Assembly: GCA_002083615.1 (NCBI GenBank)
Contig: MSXO01000027.1
Coordinates: forward strand, 1-58,067
Origin: Proteobacteria bacterium ST_bin11
GTDB taxonomy: Bacteria; Pseudomonadota; Gammaproteobacteria; Methylococcales; Methylomonadaceae
DNA: 58,067 bases
Direction of reading: 5' to 3'
A model generated the notes under the pieces. It was not told the DNA's origin. It was given only the letters and a program-made list of their open reading frames with translations, and did no database searches. The position numbers and the translations under genes were made by a program. Shown piece after piece: positions 16,879-25,521 of this stretch. Positions within the stretch are counted from its first letter, which is position 1, and each line of letters begins with the position of its first letter.

Positions 16879-18525
16879 TTAAACTGCGCAACGTGATCGG
16901 GTGCAAAGCAAAGTCAGCTTGCGCACATCCAACGCATTGATCAGGCCGTTTTTATCCAAGTCGCGCGGATCATTAACGCCGGAAGCCGGCTTATTGCGCG
17001 CCGCCAAGATCACATTCAAATCCAGTTGATCGACATCGCGATCGCCGTCCAGATCGCCTGTTACGCTGATGTTTTCGCAACTGTCGGGCAGATGATTGAA
17101 GTTGGTATCGCCGCTGAGCCGGTTTTGAATATCCAGCACATCCGATTTGGCATTGTTATTACAGTCCGGGAACACGTTCAGGTAGTAAACATCCTGCTCG
17201 CCGTTGTAGGTAGCGGTGTAGGCGATGTGCCCACCATTTTCATCCGACACCAAGTGACTGTAGTCACCCATCTTTTGCGCCCCCAGCGGGTAGCCGATAT
17301 GCGTACTAAACGGCGCGGTCACGGCTTGGTTTTGGCTCCAAGTCACGCCGCCGTCCCAGGAATAGGCGTAATACAGTTGCGATATGCCTGGCTGCAAGCT
17401 GGCGCGGGTGTCGTACCAAACGGCGTCGATGCGCGAATTAGGCGCCACGCCCTGCATCGCAAACCATTGGTAAGCATCGCGATGCGCCGCATCGTTGTTA
17501 AGTCGGACCGGTGCCGACCAAGTCTGGCCGCCGTCGCTGCTGCGGATAAACTTAATATCCTGATTATCCACGCCGGCCGGATCGACCGAGGCCAAAACAT
17601 AGATATTGCCGCGCAACGGGCCGTTGGAGTGGTCGACGCCGACCTGCACATCGCCGATAGGCCCGATCTGGTTGGGATTGTTCTGATACAAAAATATCAC
17701 CGGAGAACCACCCAAATCGATGTTTTGCGTGGTAAAGCTCGTTGTCGCCAAGGGGTCGCTGGCGTTCAACGATGTCGAGAACAGATAGGTATCGTAAACC
17801 ACTTTCACGCCCGCCAAACTACCATGCTCGGTACGTCCGCCAATGTAAACCTGCCCTTCCGGACCTACCGCTATCGTGCCGAACGAAGGCCGACCGGGAA
17901 TCGCCACTGGCGCGTCGAACGACGCGCCGCCGTTGGTGGAACGGGTAAAATGCCGGTCGTCCAGGCCTTCCCGCCAGTGCACGTAGATATGACCATCGCT
18001 GGCAGTGCCGCTACGATCGATACCGATGCGCCCCTTGTCGGCGCCCTCGCCGTGGGCGTAAACCGGAGCTTGCCAACTGGCGCCGCCATCCACCGATTTG
18101 GTGACCTGCACATCCTGTGCAAAGTTTCCGGTCGGATCGTAGTGTAGACTTTGGTAGAAAAACCGGCCGGAGGAATCGACGTCTACCATGATATTGGTGC
18201 GCTGCTCGCCCGGCGTTAACACACCCGGAAACTGCCAGATTTTGCCGCCGTCGTCGCTATAGGCCCAACCGCCTTGCCGATTGCCGGACGCGACCGAGCC
18301 GAACTGCTTCCAACCGGCGACCAAACGCTCCGGATTGTTCGGATCAAAAGCGATGGTCGGCTCATGCGCAGCATCGCCGGCGATATTTTGACCGGCGGCG
18401 TCGACATTCATCTGCACGCTGGTATAGGGTCCGAAGCTATATTGCGAAGGTGCGGCGCTGAGCGGAAAAGACAAGGGCCCAACGGCCAGCACCGTCAATA
18501 GGCGCCATGAGGGGATAGAACTCAT
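16879..18525 (-). CDS. secreted BNR/sialidase-fold repeat protein with dockerin-like C-terminus
   Basis: A 548-aa exported protein. The ATG at 18525 gives a signal peptide (MSSIPSWRLLTVLAVG to SAA) and overlaps the previous stop by 4 bases. At least five Asp-box motifs are spaced through the protein (SDDGGKIW, SVDGGASW, STNGGASF, SSDGGQTW, SWDGGVTW), as in six-bladed propellers of the sialidase type. The last ~60 residues hold two calcium-loop repeats, GDLDGDRDVDQLDLN and RDLDKNGLINALDVRKL, typical of dockerin type I, after a related DCNNNAKSDVLD loop. There is no sorting tail. Enzymatic activity is not evident. Confidence 0.8.
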   Translation of the reverse strand: MSSIPSWRLLTVLAVGPLSFPLSAAPSQYSFGPYTSVQMNVDAAGQNIAGDAAHEPTIAFDPNNPERLVAGWKQFGSVASGNRQGGWAYSDDGGKIWQFPGVLTPGEQRTNIMVDVDSSGRFFYQSLHYDPTGNFAQDVQVTKSVDGGASWQAPVYAHGEGADKGRIGIDRSGTASDGHIYVHWREGLDDRHFTRSTNGGASFDAPVAIPGRPSFGTIAVGPEGQVYIGGRTEHGSLAGVKVVYDTYLFSTSLNASDPLATTSFTTQNIDLGGSPVIFLYQNNPNQIGPIGDVQVGVDHSNGPLRGNIYVLASVDPAGVDNQDIKFIRSSDGGQTWSAPVRLNNDAAHRDAYQWFAMQGVAPNSRIDAVWYDTRASLQPGISQLYYAYSWDGGVTWSQNQAVTAPFSTHIGYPLGAQKMGDYSHLVSDENGGHIAYTATYNGEQDVYYLNVFPDCNNNAKSDVLDIQNRLSGDTNFNHLPDSCENISVTGDLDGDRDVDQLDLNVILAARNKPASGVNDPRDLDKNGLINALDVRKLTLLCTRSRCAV

Positions 18526-19367
18526 GACGATACTCCCAAGCGCTTGCGTAATAACATCGGCAAACCGCCAACAAACAGCCAAGCTGCTCCAGGCAGCGGC
18601 ACCGAACTGATTTGCCCGCAACCTGCGTAACTGCCAACGCCCAGACAAAAATCGCCGACGTCGGTTAAACGCACGCCCTGCACCAAGCCGGCATTTTCCG
18701 GCGTCAGCAGCAAGTCGCCGCTAAGCTGCCAGTTATCTGCATTGGTATAGATCAAATTTAAATGGTCCAATTCATAGACCGCCGCCGGGAAACTGATATT
18801 GTTCTGTAAATACCAGCCGCCCGGCGTACCGTTGATCCCAAAGAAATCCCAGACTTCCTGGCGCATATCCGGGTTGTACTGCAAGGTATAGTCGCCGTAA
18901 ATCAGCGAGCCGCCATAACGTCCCCGATACAACTCCACACCAGTCATACCCAATACACCTGTGCCGGCCAAGCTTTGTGATTCAATCGAAAAGTTGGGTG
19001 TGGTCGATTTAACATAGCGATTCGGCGCCTGATTCGCGGGATTGCTGGCGCTAACCGGGGTAATTTCGTGCACCAAGTTTTGCGCCGAAATTTCGGTACG
19101 GCTGGTGTTGCCCAAATAAAACGAGGAATCGCTGCGGCTTAGATAATCCGATTTCACGCTATCGTAATATTCCACCAGAAAATGGCCGGGATCGCTGGAG
19201 CTGCCACCAATGAAAAGTGCCATCGCCTCACGATCCATATTCATCGTAAAAGAGCCGCCACTGCTAGCGTTAAGCAAGGCTGCGTCTGCCGCTACCGGCA
19301 TCAAGCCGGCCAGCGCCGCCATCGCCAGCCTAGGCCCGACTTTAAAATAGCAAGGCATACTGATCAT
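18522..19367 (-). CDS. exported sorting-tail protein, tandem paralogue D
   Basis: A 281-aa exported protein of a family present four times in this cluster. Signal peptide from MISMPCYF to ADA; the ATG at 19367 has GGAG upstream and overlaps the previous stop by 4 bases. Shared family features are a GSFTMNMDRE start, FLVEYYDS, YGDYTLQYNP, a GW-L-N block and ADNWQLSGDLL. DVGDFCLGVGSYAGC stands just before the tail VPLPGAAWLF plus RKR. The closest relative here is the gene at 21562. Function unknown; probably surface or outer-membrane associated through an exosortase not encoded in the window. Confidence 0.78.
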   Translation of the reverse strand: MISMPCYFKVGPRLAMAALAGLMPVAADAALLNASSGGSFTMNMDREAMALFIGGSSSDPGHFLVEYYDSVKSDYLSRSDSSFYLGNTSRTEISAQNLVHEITPVSASNPANQAPNRYVKSTTPNFSIESQSLAGTGVLGMTGVELYRGRYGGSLIYGDYTLQYNPDMRQEVWDFFGINGTPGGWYLQNNISFPAAVYELDHLNLIYTNADNWQLSGDLLLTPENAGLVQGVRLTDVGDFCLGVGSYAGCGQISSVPLPGAAWLFVGGLPMLLRKRLGVSS

Positions 19368-20221
19368 ATCGTTCTCCAATATTTAAGCGGACGGGCTCGC
19401 TGGCGACCGCCGTTCCAGACCAATCCGGCCAAGCCGCTAAAAAACAACCAGGCAGCGGCTGGCACCGGCACCACCGACGTTTGAAAACTGAACGTGCCAA
19501 CGCGGCTGTCGCTGATACCACCCACATGGTCAAAGCCCTCTCCCAGGCCCAGCTCTCCGCTCAATAGCAGGCTGCCGTCTTGCAGAAGAGTGCTGACGTG
19601 GAACAAATCAAAAGCACTCGCCCGAAAACCCAGGTGATTCATCAGTACCCAACCGGAACGGCCGGTTACCGTGTCTACCAATGTTGGATCGTATTCAAGC
19701 GTCATATCTCCGGCCAACACCCGATTGGTTGGCGGATCGACGTCGACTCTAAAGCGCATAGCCCCACCCAAGCCTATTTTTCCGGCGGCGCTGCCGGCGA
19801 GATTGGTCGGATCGAAGCTAAAGGTGGTTGCCTGGTTTTGGCGACCTAGCGGATTGGCGGCAACCTGGCTGCCGTTGACGGCGAATCTCAGGTCGGCGCC
19901 GGAGATCTCGTCGAAGACCGTGTCATAAAGATCCGGAGTATTCTCCTCGCGCAATTGATTAAAAGTCTTGCCGGCTGCCGAGGCATCGTAGAATTCTTCC
20001 AGATACATGGATGGCCGACAGCAAATCGGAAAGCTCGCGGTTGGCGTGTCGGGGAAATTGTCCAGCACCACGCCGGCGATCAAACCTTCCCGGTTCAGAT
20101 TCAGGGTAAGGCTGCCGCCGCTCACCGTGGCGGCCTGGAGATCGCCGATCAGACCGGCAATCGCCAGCATGGCAAACCCTGCTTGCCGGCAGTAGCGTAT
20201 TGAATGACGAATAATGCTCAT
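19364..20221 (-). CDS. exported sorting-tail protein, tandem paralogue C
   Basis: A 285-aa exported protein with a signal peptide (to LQA) and tail VPVPAAAWLFFSGLAGLVW followed by arginines. The family pattern is visible: GGSLTLNLNREG, YLEEFYD, a GKIGLGGAM block, GDMTLEYDP, SGWVLMNHLGF and LLLSGELGLG. Two adjacent cysteines (ICCRPS) are specific to this copy. It overlaps the next gene by 4 bases, so the two are translationally coupled. The 190-base gap upstream has two strong hairpins. Function unknown. Confidence 0.78.
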   Translation of the reverse strand: MSIIRHSIRYCRQAGFAMLAIAGLIGDLQAATVSGGSLTLNLNREGLIAGVVLDNFPDTPTASFPICCRPSMYLEEFYDASAAGKTFNQLREENTPDLYDTVFDEISGADLRFAVNGSQVAANPLGRQNQATTFSFDPTNLAGSAAGKIGLGGAMRFRVDVDPPTNRVLAGDMTLEYDPTLVDTVTGRSGWVLMNHLGFRASAFDLFHVSTLLQDGSLLLSGELGLGEGFDHVGGISDSRVGTFSFQTSVVPVPAAAWLFFSGLAGLVWNGGRQRARPLKYWRTI

Positions 20222-20246
20222 GATCTGTTCTCACTTACGAAAAACG

Positions 20247-20294
20247 AGGGCACAGCGATGGCCTCCGGCCGGAATTGGCCGGTTGGCGTGCCCT
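20247..20294 (-). repeat. hairpin upstream of paralogue C
   Basis: Outer arms AGGGCAC (20248-20253 region) and GTGCCCT (20288-20294) enclose a CCGGCC/GGCCGG pair. On the minus-strand mRNA it ends about 26 bases before the start codon at 20221, close enough to influence translation. Confidence 0.6.
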
Positions 20295-20374
20295 TCGAAT
20301 CGAATTAGGGTAGTAAAACTGCCCCACTCGCCAGGCGGAAAGTTATTCTGGCAAACCGGACAATTTCTCGAAGT

Positions 20375-20399
20375 GGGCGCGCCGCGAAGCGGCACGCCC
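20375..20399 (-). terminator. strong C(UUCG)G hairpin after paralogue B
   Basis: On the minus strand the RNA reads GGGCGUGCCGC, then UUC, then GCGGCGCGCCC: an 11-bp stem with one G-U pair capped by a C(UUCG)G-type loop. It begins 13 bases after the stop of the gene at 20412-21200. No clear U-tract follows, so it may be a partial terminator or a 3'-end stabiliser rather than an absolute stop. Confidence 0.55.
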
Positions 20400-20411
20400 C
20401 GGCCATTAACC

Positions 20412-21200
20412 TTAGGCCGACAAAGCCGAAACCTTGCGGCGGTTAACACCGATCAATCCCAACACGGCACTGCCGAACAACCAAACAGCACCGGGTAGTG
20501 GTACGGCGGCCGGCGGGGCCAGACTCAAGTGGCCGACGACAGCGTTAGGCGAAACCGTAGCGCCGGAGTTGGTCAGAAACGAACTCCACGTTAGGAAAAA
20601 TGGGCTTGGCGAAGTCGTGGGGCCGATGCCGCCGCCAAAAATCAAGTCGCCGTCCAACAACAATTGGCCGCTGCCGTTCACCGACTCGCTAACGTTGGTC
20701 AGTTGCAAAAAGGTGGTGGCACCGAAACTGGTATCGTGGGTAACCAAGTTCCAGACGCCGGAAAATTTTTGCAAAGTAAAGTCGTAAGGTTGCAAGGTAC
20801 CGAATATCGAACTGGTCATCCGGAACGCGCCGCTCAAACCGATCTGGCCGGCCGCTGTATTGCCGGCATCCATGGTGGTAGCCTGTTTGCTGCGGTTGCC
20901 GGCATAACTGATATTGCTGGGATTGTCATTAACCGGAAACGACATATTGTTGGTATTAGACGTGCCGATGCTAGTGTTTAGGCTGGATGCCGGGGTGGTG
21001 TTATAGCTTTCATCGTAAAACCGCTCGATGATGAAACCGCTGGTCGCCGCGCTGAACGCAGTGTTATCGATGGTAATAGTGGCATCACCGCTCACCAATG
21101 CGGCGCTGGCACTTGTTGGCGCCAACAAGCCGCTCAACGCCGAAATTGCCAGCACGCCGGCGGTCGCGAGTTTCAAGCCATGGGTTTTTATCGCAATCAT
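20412..21200 (-). CDS. exported sorting-tail protein, tandem paralogue B
   Basis: A 262-aa exported protein: signal peptide to SASA, then a compact form of the same family (ATITIDNTAFSA, FIIERFYDES, AGQIGLSGAFRM, YDFTLQKFSG, GQLLLDGDLIFGG), and the tail VPLPGAVWLFGSAVLGLIG followed by NRRK. Cysteine-free, unlike paralogues A and D. The ATG at 21200 is preceded by AAGGA. The 5' leader is long and carries a GEMM-like riboswitch. A putative PEP-CTERM protein of unknown function. Confidence 0.8.
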   Translation of the reverse strand: MIAIKTHGLKLATAGVLAISALSGLLAPTSASAALVSGDATITIDNTAFSAATSGFIIERFYDESYNTTPASSLNTSIGTSNTNNMSFPVNDNPSNISYAGNRSKQATTMDAGNTAAGQIGLSGAFRMTSSIFGTLQPYDFTLQKFSGVWNLVTHDTSFGATTFLQLTNVSESVNGSGQLLLDGDLIFGGGIGPTTSPSPFFLTWSSFLTNSGATVSPNAVVGHLSLAPPAAVPLPGAVWLFGSAVLGLIGVNRRKVSALSA

Positions 21201-21299
21201 GTTTTATCCTTAAAAAGTGGTTTTGGTTGAAAAATCTTCCAGTAACGGCCCTGCAACGGCGGAGGGGGTTAACCGCGCCCGATCGCATGGTCCGTCATT

Positions 21300-21378
21300 G
21301 AGGCAACCCGGCTATCTGTGTTCCAGACCCGCGGCTTTCCGGCTCCGCCTCGCGGCGGATGTGGCATGAGTGTCGCCA
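21300..21378 (-). promoter_or_regulatory. GEMM / c-di-GMP-I-like riboswitch
   Basis: On the minus strand, about 100 bases before the start of the 20412-21200 gene, the RNA shows GEMM features in order: CCACATCCGCC, a GCGA (GNRA) tetraloop with its GGCGG arm, then GGAAAGCCGCGGGTCT, a short P3 hairpin (GTCTG...CAGA) and the hallmark TAGCCGGGTTGCC. The usual ACGCAAAGCC is CCGGAAAGCC here and the GGCAAACC segment is altered, so the aptamer is divergent and its ligand uncertain. No alternative terminator stem is obvious. Confidence 0.6.
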
Positions 21379-21561
21379 TCCCGGCGACAACGCTCGAATC
21401 CCTGAGCGTTTAGTCCCTTATCCTCCTATCCTGCAAAAACGGTTTGCCGATGCCGCGTGAAAACCGCGCCCGGCGTTTAAGCTAAAAAGAGCAGTTGCGG
21501 ATGATTGAAAAATCCCGCTCCCCCTTCGACAATGCCCAGAACGAATGGGATTATTGAAGGC

Positions 21562-22422
21562 TCAACTGTTCTTTTTCAGTTTAAGCATCAAGCCCGCCAA
21601 ACCGGTGCCGAACAGCACAAAAGCGCCCAGCACGGGCACCGGCGCGGCGGCGCAACCGGCATAACTGCCGACGCCCAGACAAAAATCGCCGACATCCTCG
21701 ACTTTAGCGACGCCGGTGAGCATGTAGGCGTTTTCCGGGCTGATCAGCAGGTCACCGCGCATTTGCCAGTTGTCGGCATCGCCGACGACCAGACTTAGGT
21801 TGGCAAAGTCGTATACCCCTGCGACGATGCTGTAGATGTGGTTTTCCAGAAACCAGCCATTGGCGATGGCAGTGACGCCATTGGCATTCCAGATACTTTG
21901 GCGGGCGCTTGGGTCGTAGCGAAGCGCATAGTCGCCGTAAACCAGCGAGGAGCCGGCCCAGATGCCGGTACCGACGCTGATCTTCTGCACACCGGTCAGG
22001 CCCAAATGTCCAGTTCCGGCCAAGGTGTCGGCATCGACGCTGAAGTCGGCACTAGTCGCTTGCACATAGCGGCTGGCGGCCTGGCCGGCCGGATTGAGGC
22101 CGGTTGGAGTAATCTCGTGCCGCAAGCTCAGCGCCGGATGTTCCTGGCTCCCGCCGGTAGCCAACAAGGCGGCGCCGGATTGACTTAAGTAGTTGGAAGC
22201 AGTGGTATCGAAAAAATGGCTATGAAAAACGCCTGGCGCCGACAACGTACCGCCCCACATCAGCGCAAACGGCTCGCGATCAAAAGCTATTGTGAATGTG
22301 CCGATAGCACTGGCAGCAGTCAACATCTGAGCCATTGCGGCATTCGGCGCAAACCCAAAAGCCACCGCCGCGATCAAAAAACCGCCAAGCCGGCCCCGGA
22401 CCAAATCAGTCGAATCGTGCAT
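21562..22422 (-). CDS. exported sorting-tail protein, tandem paralogue A
   Basis: A 286-aa exported protein and the closest relative of the gene at 18522-19367. Shared blocks are GTFTIAFDREP, HEITPTGLNPAGQAASRYV, LAGTGHLGLTGV, LVYGDYALRYDPSARQ, DADNWQMRGDLLISPENA and DVGDFCLGVGSYAGC. The start at 22422 (MHDSTDLV) has AGGGA upstream and gives a signal peptide ending in AMA; longer starts are rejected. The tail (APVPVLGAFVLFGTGLAGLM, then KLKK) lacks the usual tryptophan and arginines, so sorting may differ. First gene after the TonB receptor. Function unknown. Confidence 0.78.
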   Translation of the reverse strand: MHDSTDLVRGRLGGFLIAAVAFGFAPNAAMAQMLTAASAIGTFTIAFDREPFALMWGGTLSAPGVFHSHFFDTTASNYLSQSGAALLATGGSQEHPALSLRHEITPTGLNPAGQAASRYVQATSADFSVDADTLAGTGHLGLTGVQKISVGTGIWAGSSLVYGDYALRYDPSARQSIWNANGVTAIANGWFLENHIYSIVAGVYDFANLSLVVGDADNWQMRGDLLISPENAYMLTGVAKVEDVGDFCLGVGSYAGCAAAPVPVLGAFVLFGTGLAGLMLKLKKNS

Positions 22423-22634
22423 ATATTTCCCTATAGTGATGGTGCTCTGTTTTACCGGCCCAATCGCAAAAATTCGCGGCTGGCGGCCCTCTCGCAAAGT
22501 CTCGGTTTATCCGGCAACTATCCGTTCAATAGCCAAAAACTATCTAACGGCAAAAATTGCGCTGCCTCGTGCTGCGGATAGAGCAAGGTGTTTGTTATCA
22601 GTCGAATTATTGGATGGTCAATTTGCTATCCGCG

Positions 22635-25217
22635 TCAGTACCTCATCGAAAATGTCAGGTAGGCTGCCCGCCCCTGGCTAGTCGCCACCCGGCCGTCGAA
22701 ATAACCGTAAGGCTGAAAAAACTGCTCATCGCTGAGATTTTTAACGGTGGCTGCCCATTTAAAACGTCGGGTTTCGTAAGCCAACGCCGCGTCGAAACTG
22801 TGATACCCGCCAGCCTTGAAGGCGTTGTTGTTCGATAAATAAGCGCCGGTGCGTAAATAGACACCAAACCCCACGCTCCAGCCGCTCGGCTCGCTACCGG
22901 AAAACCGGTAATTCGCCCAAATCCTGCCGCTGTCCTCCGGCACCATCGCCAGTCGGTTGCCTGTCGGCACGCCGGCCTTGTCGTCAAGGAAACGCGCGTC
23001 GGTATGAGCGTAGTTGGCTAGCACACTCAGTTCGGCCAGCGGCTGCCACAGTAAATCCGCTTCGATACCGCGCGAGCGTTGTTGTCCAGCCGCCACGGAG
23101 CGACGCTGAATATCGCTGCTGTCGGTAACCGCCACCTGACTGCGATCAATTTGGTATAGCGCCAGTTGACCAGTCAATTGTTTGGCGACATCGAACTTGA
23201 AGCCGGTTTCCAGATGCCGCGACATTTCCGGCAGCGGCGTATCGACAAAATTGACAAACGGCTGACCACGCATGCCTTCGCTGTAACTTACAAACCAGGA
23301 AACTTGCGGATTTAAATCAAGCACCGCCCCAACCCGAGGCAACCATTTCAAGGTATCGGTGCGGGCACTGACGCCGGTCAGGGTATTGTTAAAATCGATT
23401 GCGACATTGCTCAGCCGCAAGCCGGCCAAGCCATGCAAACGCTCATACCAAGTACTTTGCCATTGCACATAGCCGCCGTAGGTAAGGTTTTGAATAAACT
23501 GGTTGTTTACTCCCGGCCCCGGCGTTTGATAGCGACTACCGAAACTTGGCTCACGCAGATCCAGCAAGCCGGCTCCGAGACCAAACGGCCCAAAGTCGCC
23601 GTCGACAAAGCCGGCATCGTTCAACTCGCTGTGATCGGCGCCTAGCAGCAGCTGATTCTCGCTCGGCCCCCAGCGAAACTTGGCCAGCAAATTGCCCAGC
23701 ACACTGCGCTCTTGCTGCTCTTGAAACAACTCGGCATTGACCAGTGCCCAAGTCGCATCACCCAATAACGGCCGATCCGCGACAAAGCCGTCGGCGCCGA
23801 ACAGTGTTTGAATCTTTTCGTCGAACGCCGAGCGCGCCAGACGAGCTTTGACTGACAGCCGCCAAATCTGGTCGATGCGATGTTCCAGCGCCGCCCAAAC
23901 CGCCGCCGACTCGGAATGGCTATCCGGCAAATCGTCTGGGCCCAGCAAGATGTCTCGGGGTATCCTAAAACTGCCGGCAATGCTGCCGGTAGCCGGCAAA
24001 CCCTGATACTCCGGTTGCTGCCAGCGCGACAGCTTGGCTTGGAGGGTAAAACGGGTTTTGTCGTTATCGGTTAGGGTCAGGGCCGGATTGATATTGAAAC
24101 GCTGGGTTTCGATCACGTCGACAGTATTTCTGGCGTTGGTGTATTCGCCGGTAATGCGCGTCAGAACGTGGTCGTTTAACGGTTGATTGATATCGAAAAA
24201 TGGCTGATAGAAACTATCACTTCCGATTCTAAAGCCGGCTTCGCCGAACGCATTGGCCCGCGGCAATTTGGAAAGCAGGTTCACCACCCCGCCCACCGGC
24301 GAACCGGAGCCGCCGCTGTAAAGTAAGGCATTGGAACCTTTCAGTACCTCGATTCTATCGATATTGATCGTGCTTTCCCGGTCACCGGGATTGTAGTACT
24401 GGGTAAAGCCGTCTATCAGTTGCTCGGAGCGAAAGCCGCGAATCAAGGTACCTTCGATAACCGGGGAATACAGCACGTTGCGCGGCACCACGCCGCTGAC
24501 ATTAAGCAACGACTCGCTGAGGTTTATCGTTTGCTGGTCGTCGAGCACAGCGCGTTTAAGCGCATGCACCGACTGCGGAATTTGTCTGATCGGTGTATCG
24601 GTTCGGGTTGCACTGACTATATGACTGACGGCATAAATTCTTGCCTCTGCAAGCGTGGACTCGGTGAGGGTTTCCGCGCCAGTTTCGCCGGTTTTGGAAC
24701 CCACTACCGTCATAGCATCCAAGGTAATGGCTGGCGCTGTATTGCCTGCCGTCTTAGACTCCTCGCTGCGTTCCAAAGTTACCGTGTCGGTATCGATAAA
24801 ACGATAGGTAAAGCCACTGCCATGTAATAAACGGGTTAAGGCCTGCTCGGCCGACATGTCACCATTTAGCGCCGCGCTACTAATCTCACGCAGCATGTCC
24901 GCTGAAAATATCAACTCCAACTCAGCCTGTGCGGCAAATTGAATCAGGGCGTTGTTTAAAGACTGGCCGGGAATATTGAAGTGACGGATAAGGTCCGCAG
25001 CGACCACCTGGCTGCTGTGTAATTGCCCGCCAGCCGCCGCCAACCAAATCAATACCCAGGCATCGACGACACGGCCGCCGCGCTGCTCATGGCTGTGCAA
25101 CGCGCACCACATGTACAGCGCGGGCCAAGGCCATGCGTTGACTGTAAGCGGGCAGCGAAAATAGTCAATCCGTGCTTTCAAAATCCGTCCTATCCGAAAA
25201 ATAATGTTTCTCAACAT
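22635..25217 (-). CDS. TonB-dependent transducing receptor (FecA/FpvA type)
   Basis: An outer-membrane receptor of about 860 aa. Order: an N-terminal hydrophobic segment; an STN signalling domain (FNIPGQSLNNALIQFAAQAE through TYRFIDTDTVTLE); a TonB-box-like stretch (ITLDAMTVVG); a plug domain (RQIPQSVHALKRAVLDD, VLKGSNALLYSGG); a 22-strand barrel ending in LTFSMRY. The STN domain means it signals to the FecR-like protein encoded just upstream. The siderophore-receptor subfamily is likely; the ligand cannot be read from sequence. The start is uncertain: 25217 is chosen, 25112 would place the hydrophobic segment nearer the N-terminus. Confidence 0.9.
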   Translation of the reverse strand: MLRNIIFRIGRILKARIDYFRCPLTVNAWPWPALYMWCALHSHEQRGGRVVDAWVLIWLAAAGGQLHSSQVVAADLIRHFNIPGQSLNNALIQFAAQAELELIFSADMLREISSAALNGDMSAEQALTRLLHGSGFTYRFIDTDTVTLERSEESKTAGNTAPAITLDAMTVVGSKTGETGAETLTESTLAEARIYAVSHIVSATRTDTPIRQIPQSVHALKRAVLDDQQTINLSESLLNVSGVVPRNVLYSPVIEGTLIRGFRSEQLIDGFTQYYNPGDRESTINIDRIEVLKGSNALLYSGGSGSPVGGVVNLLSKLPRANAFGEAGFRIGSDSFYQPFFDINQPLNDHVLTRITGEYTNARNTVDVIETQRFNINPALTLTDNDKTRFTLQAKLSRWQQPEYQGLPATGSIAGSFRIPRDILLGPDDLPDSHSESAAVWAALEHRIDQIWRLSVKARLARSAFDEKIQTLFGADGFVADRPLLGDATWALVNAELFQEQQERSVLGNLLAKFRWGPSENQLLLGADHSELNDAGFVDGDFGPFGLGAGLLDLREPSFGSRYQTPGPGVNNQFIQNLTYGGYVQWQSTWYERLHGLAGLRLSNVAIDFNNTLTGVSARTDTLKWLPRVGAVLDLNPQVSWFVSYSEGMRGQPFVNFVDTPLPEMSRHLETGFKFDVAKQLTGQLALYQIDRSQVAVTDSSDIQRRSVAAGQQRSRGIEADLLWQPLAELSVLANYAHTDARFLDDKAGVPTGNRLAMVPEDSGRIWANYRFSGSEPSGWSVGFGVYLRTGAYLSNNNAFKAGGYHSFDAALAYETRRFKWAATVKNLSDEQFFQPYGYFDGRVATSQGRAAYLTFSMRY

Positions 25218-25521
25218 AGAAGTCGTTTCAGCACAAAAATCGATCACAAAAAATTTCCTGATTGGCACAATTCGTAATTTTTTTCAGTCGACACAGCGCA
25301 AAAAATCGTCGGTCGGCTAAGCACAGCGCATCCGGAAATTCCCGGTGGAACCACTATGCTTTGCATGGACGCTAACTAATCAGGTAATTGGTGGAGGGCT
25401 TGAGTGGATGCGCGAGAATTTTCGTCGGGATCGAATCGGCAGTCTTAGCCAGCCATCCCAATCAGCTCGGCAGAGGAATCTGCGACAAACCGTTTTTACG
25501 GCAGGCGTGTCACCCGCATAA

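Noticed and set aside
17026..18147. Long open frame (about 370 codons) on the plus strand opposite the BNR/dockerin gene
   Set aside because: It mirrors GC-rich codons of the real minus-strand gene, has no ribosome site and no recognisable protein features, while the opposite strand has a signal peptide and repeated Asp-boxes.
22470..22520. CTCGCAAAGTCTCGG on the plus strand as a riboswitch
   Set aside because: Wrong strand relative to the nearby genes and lacks the remaining conserved parts.
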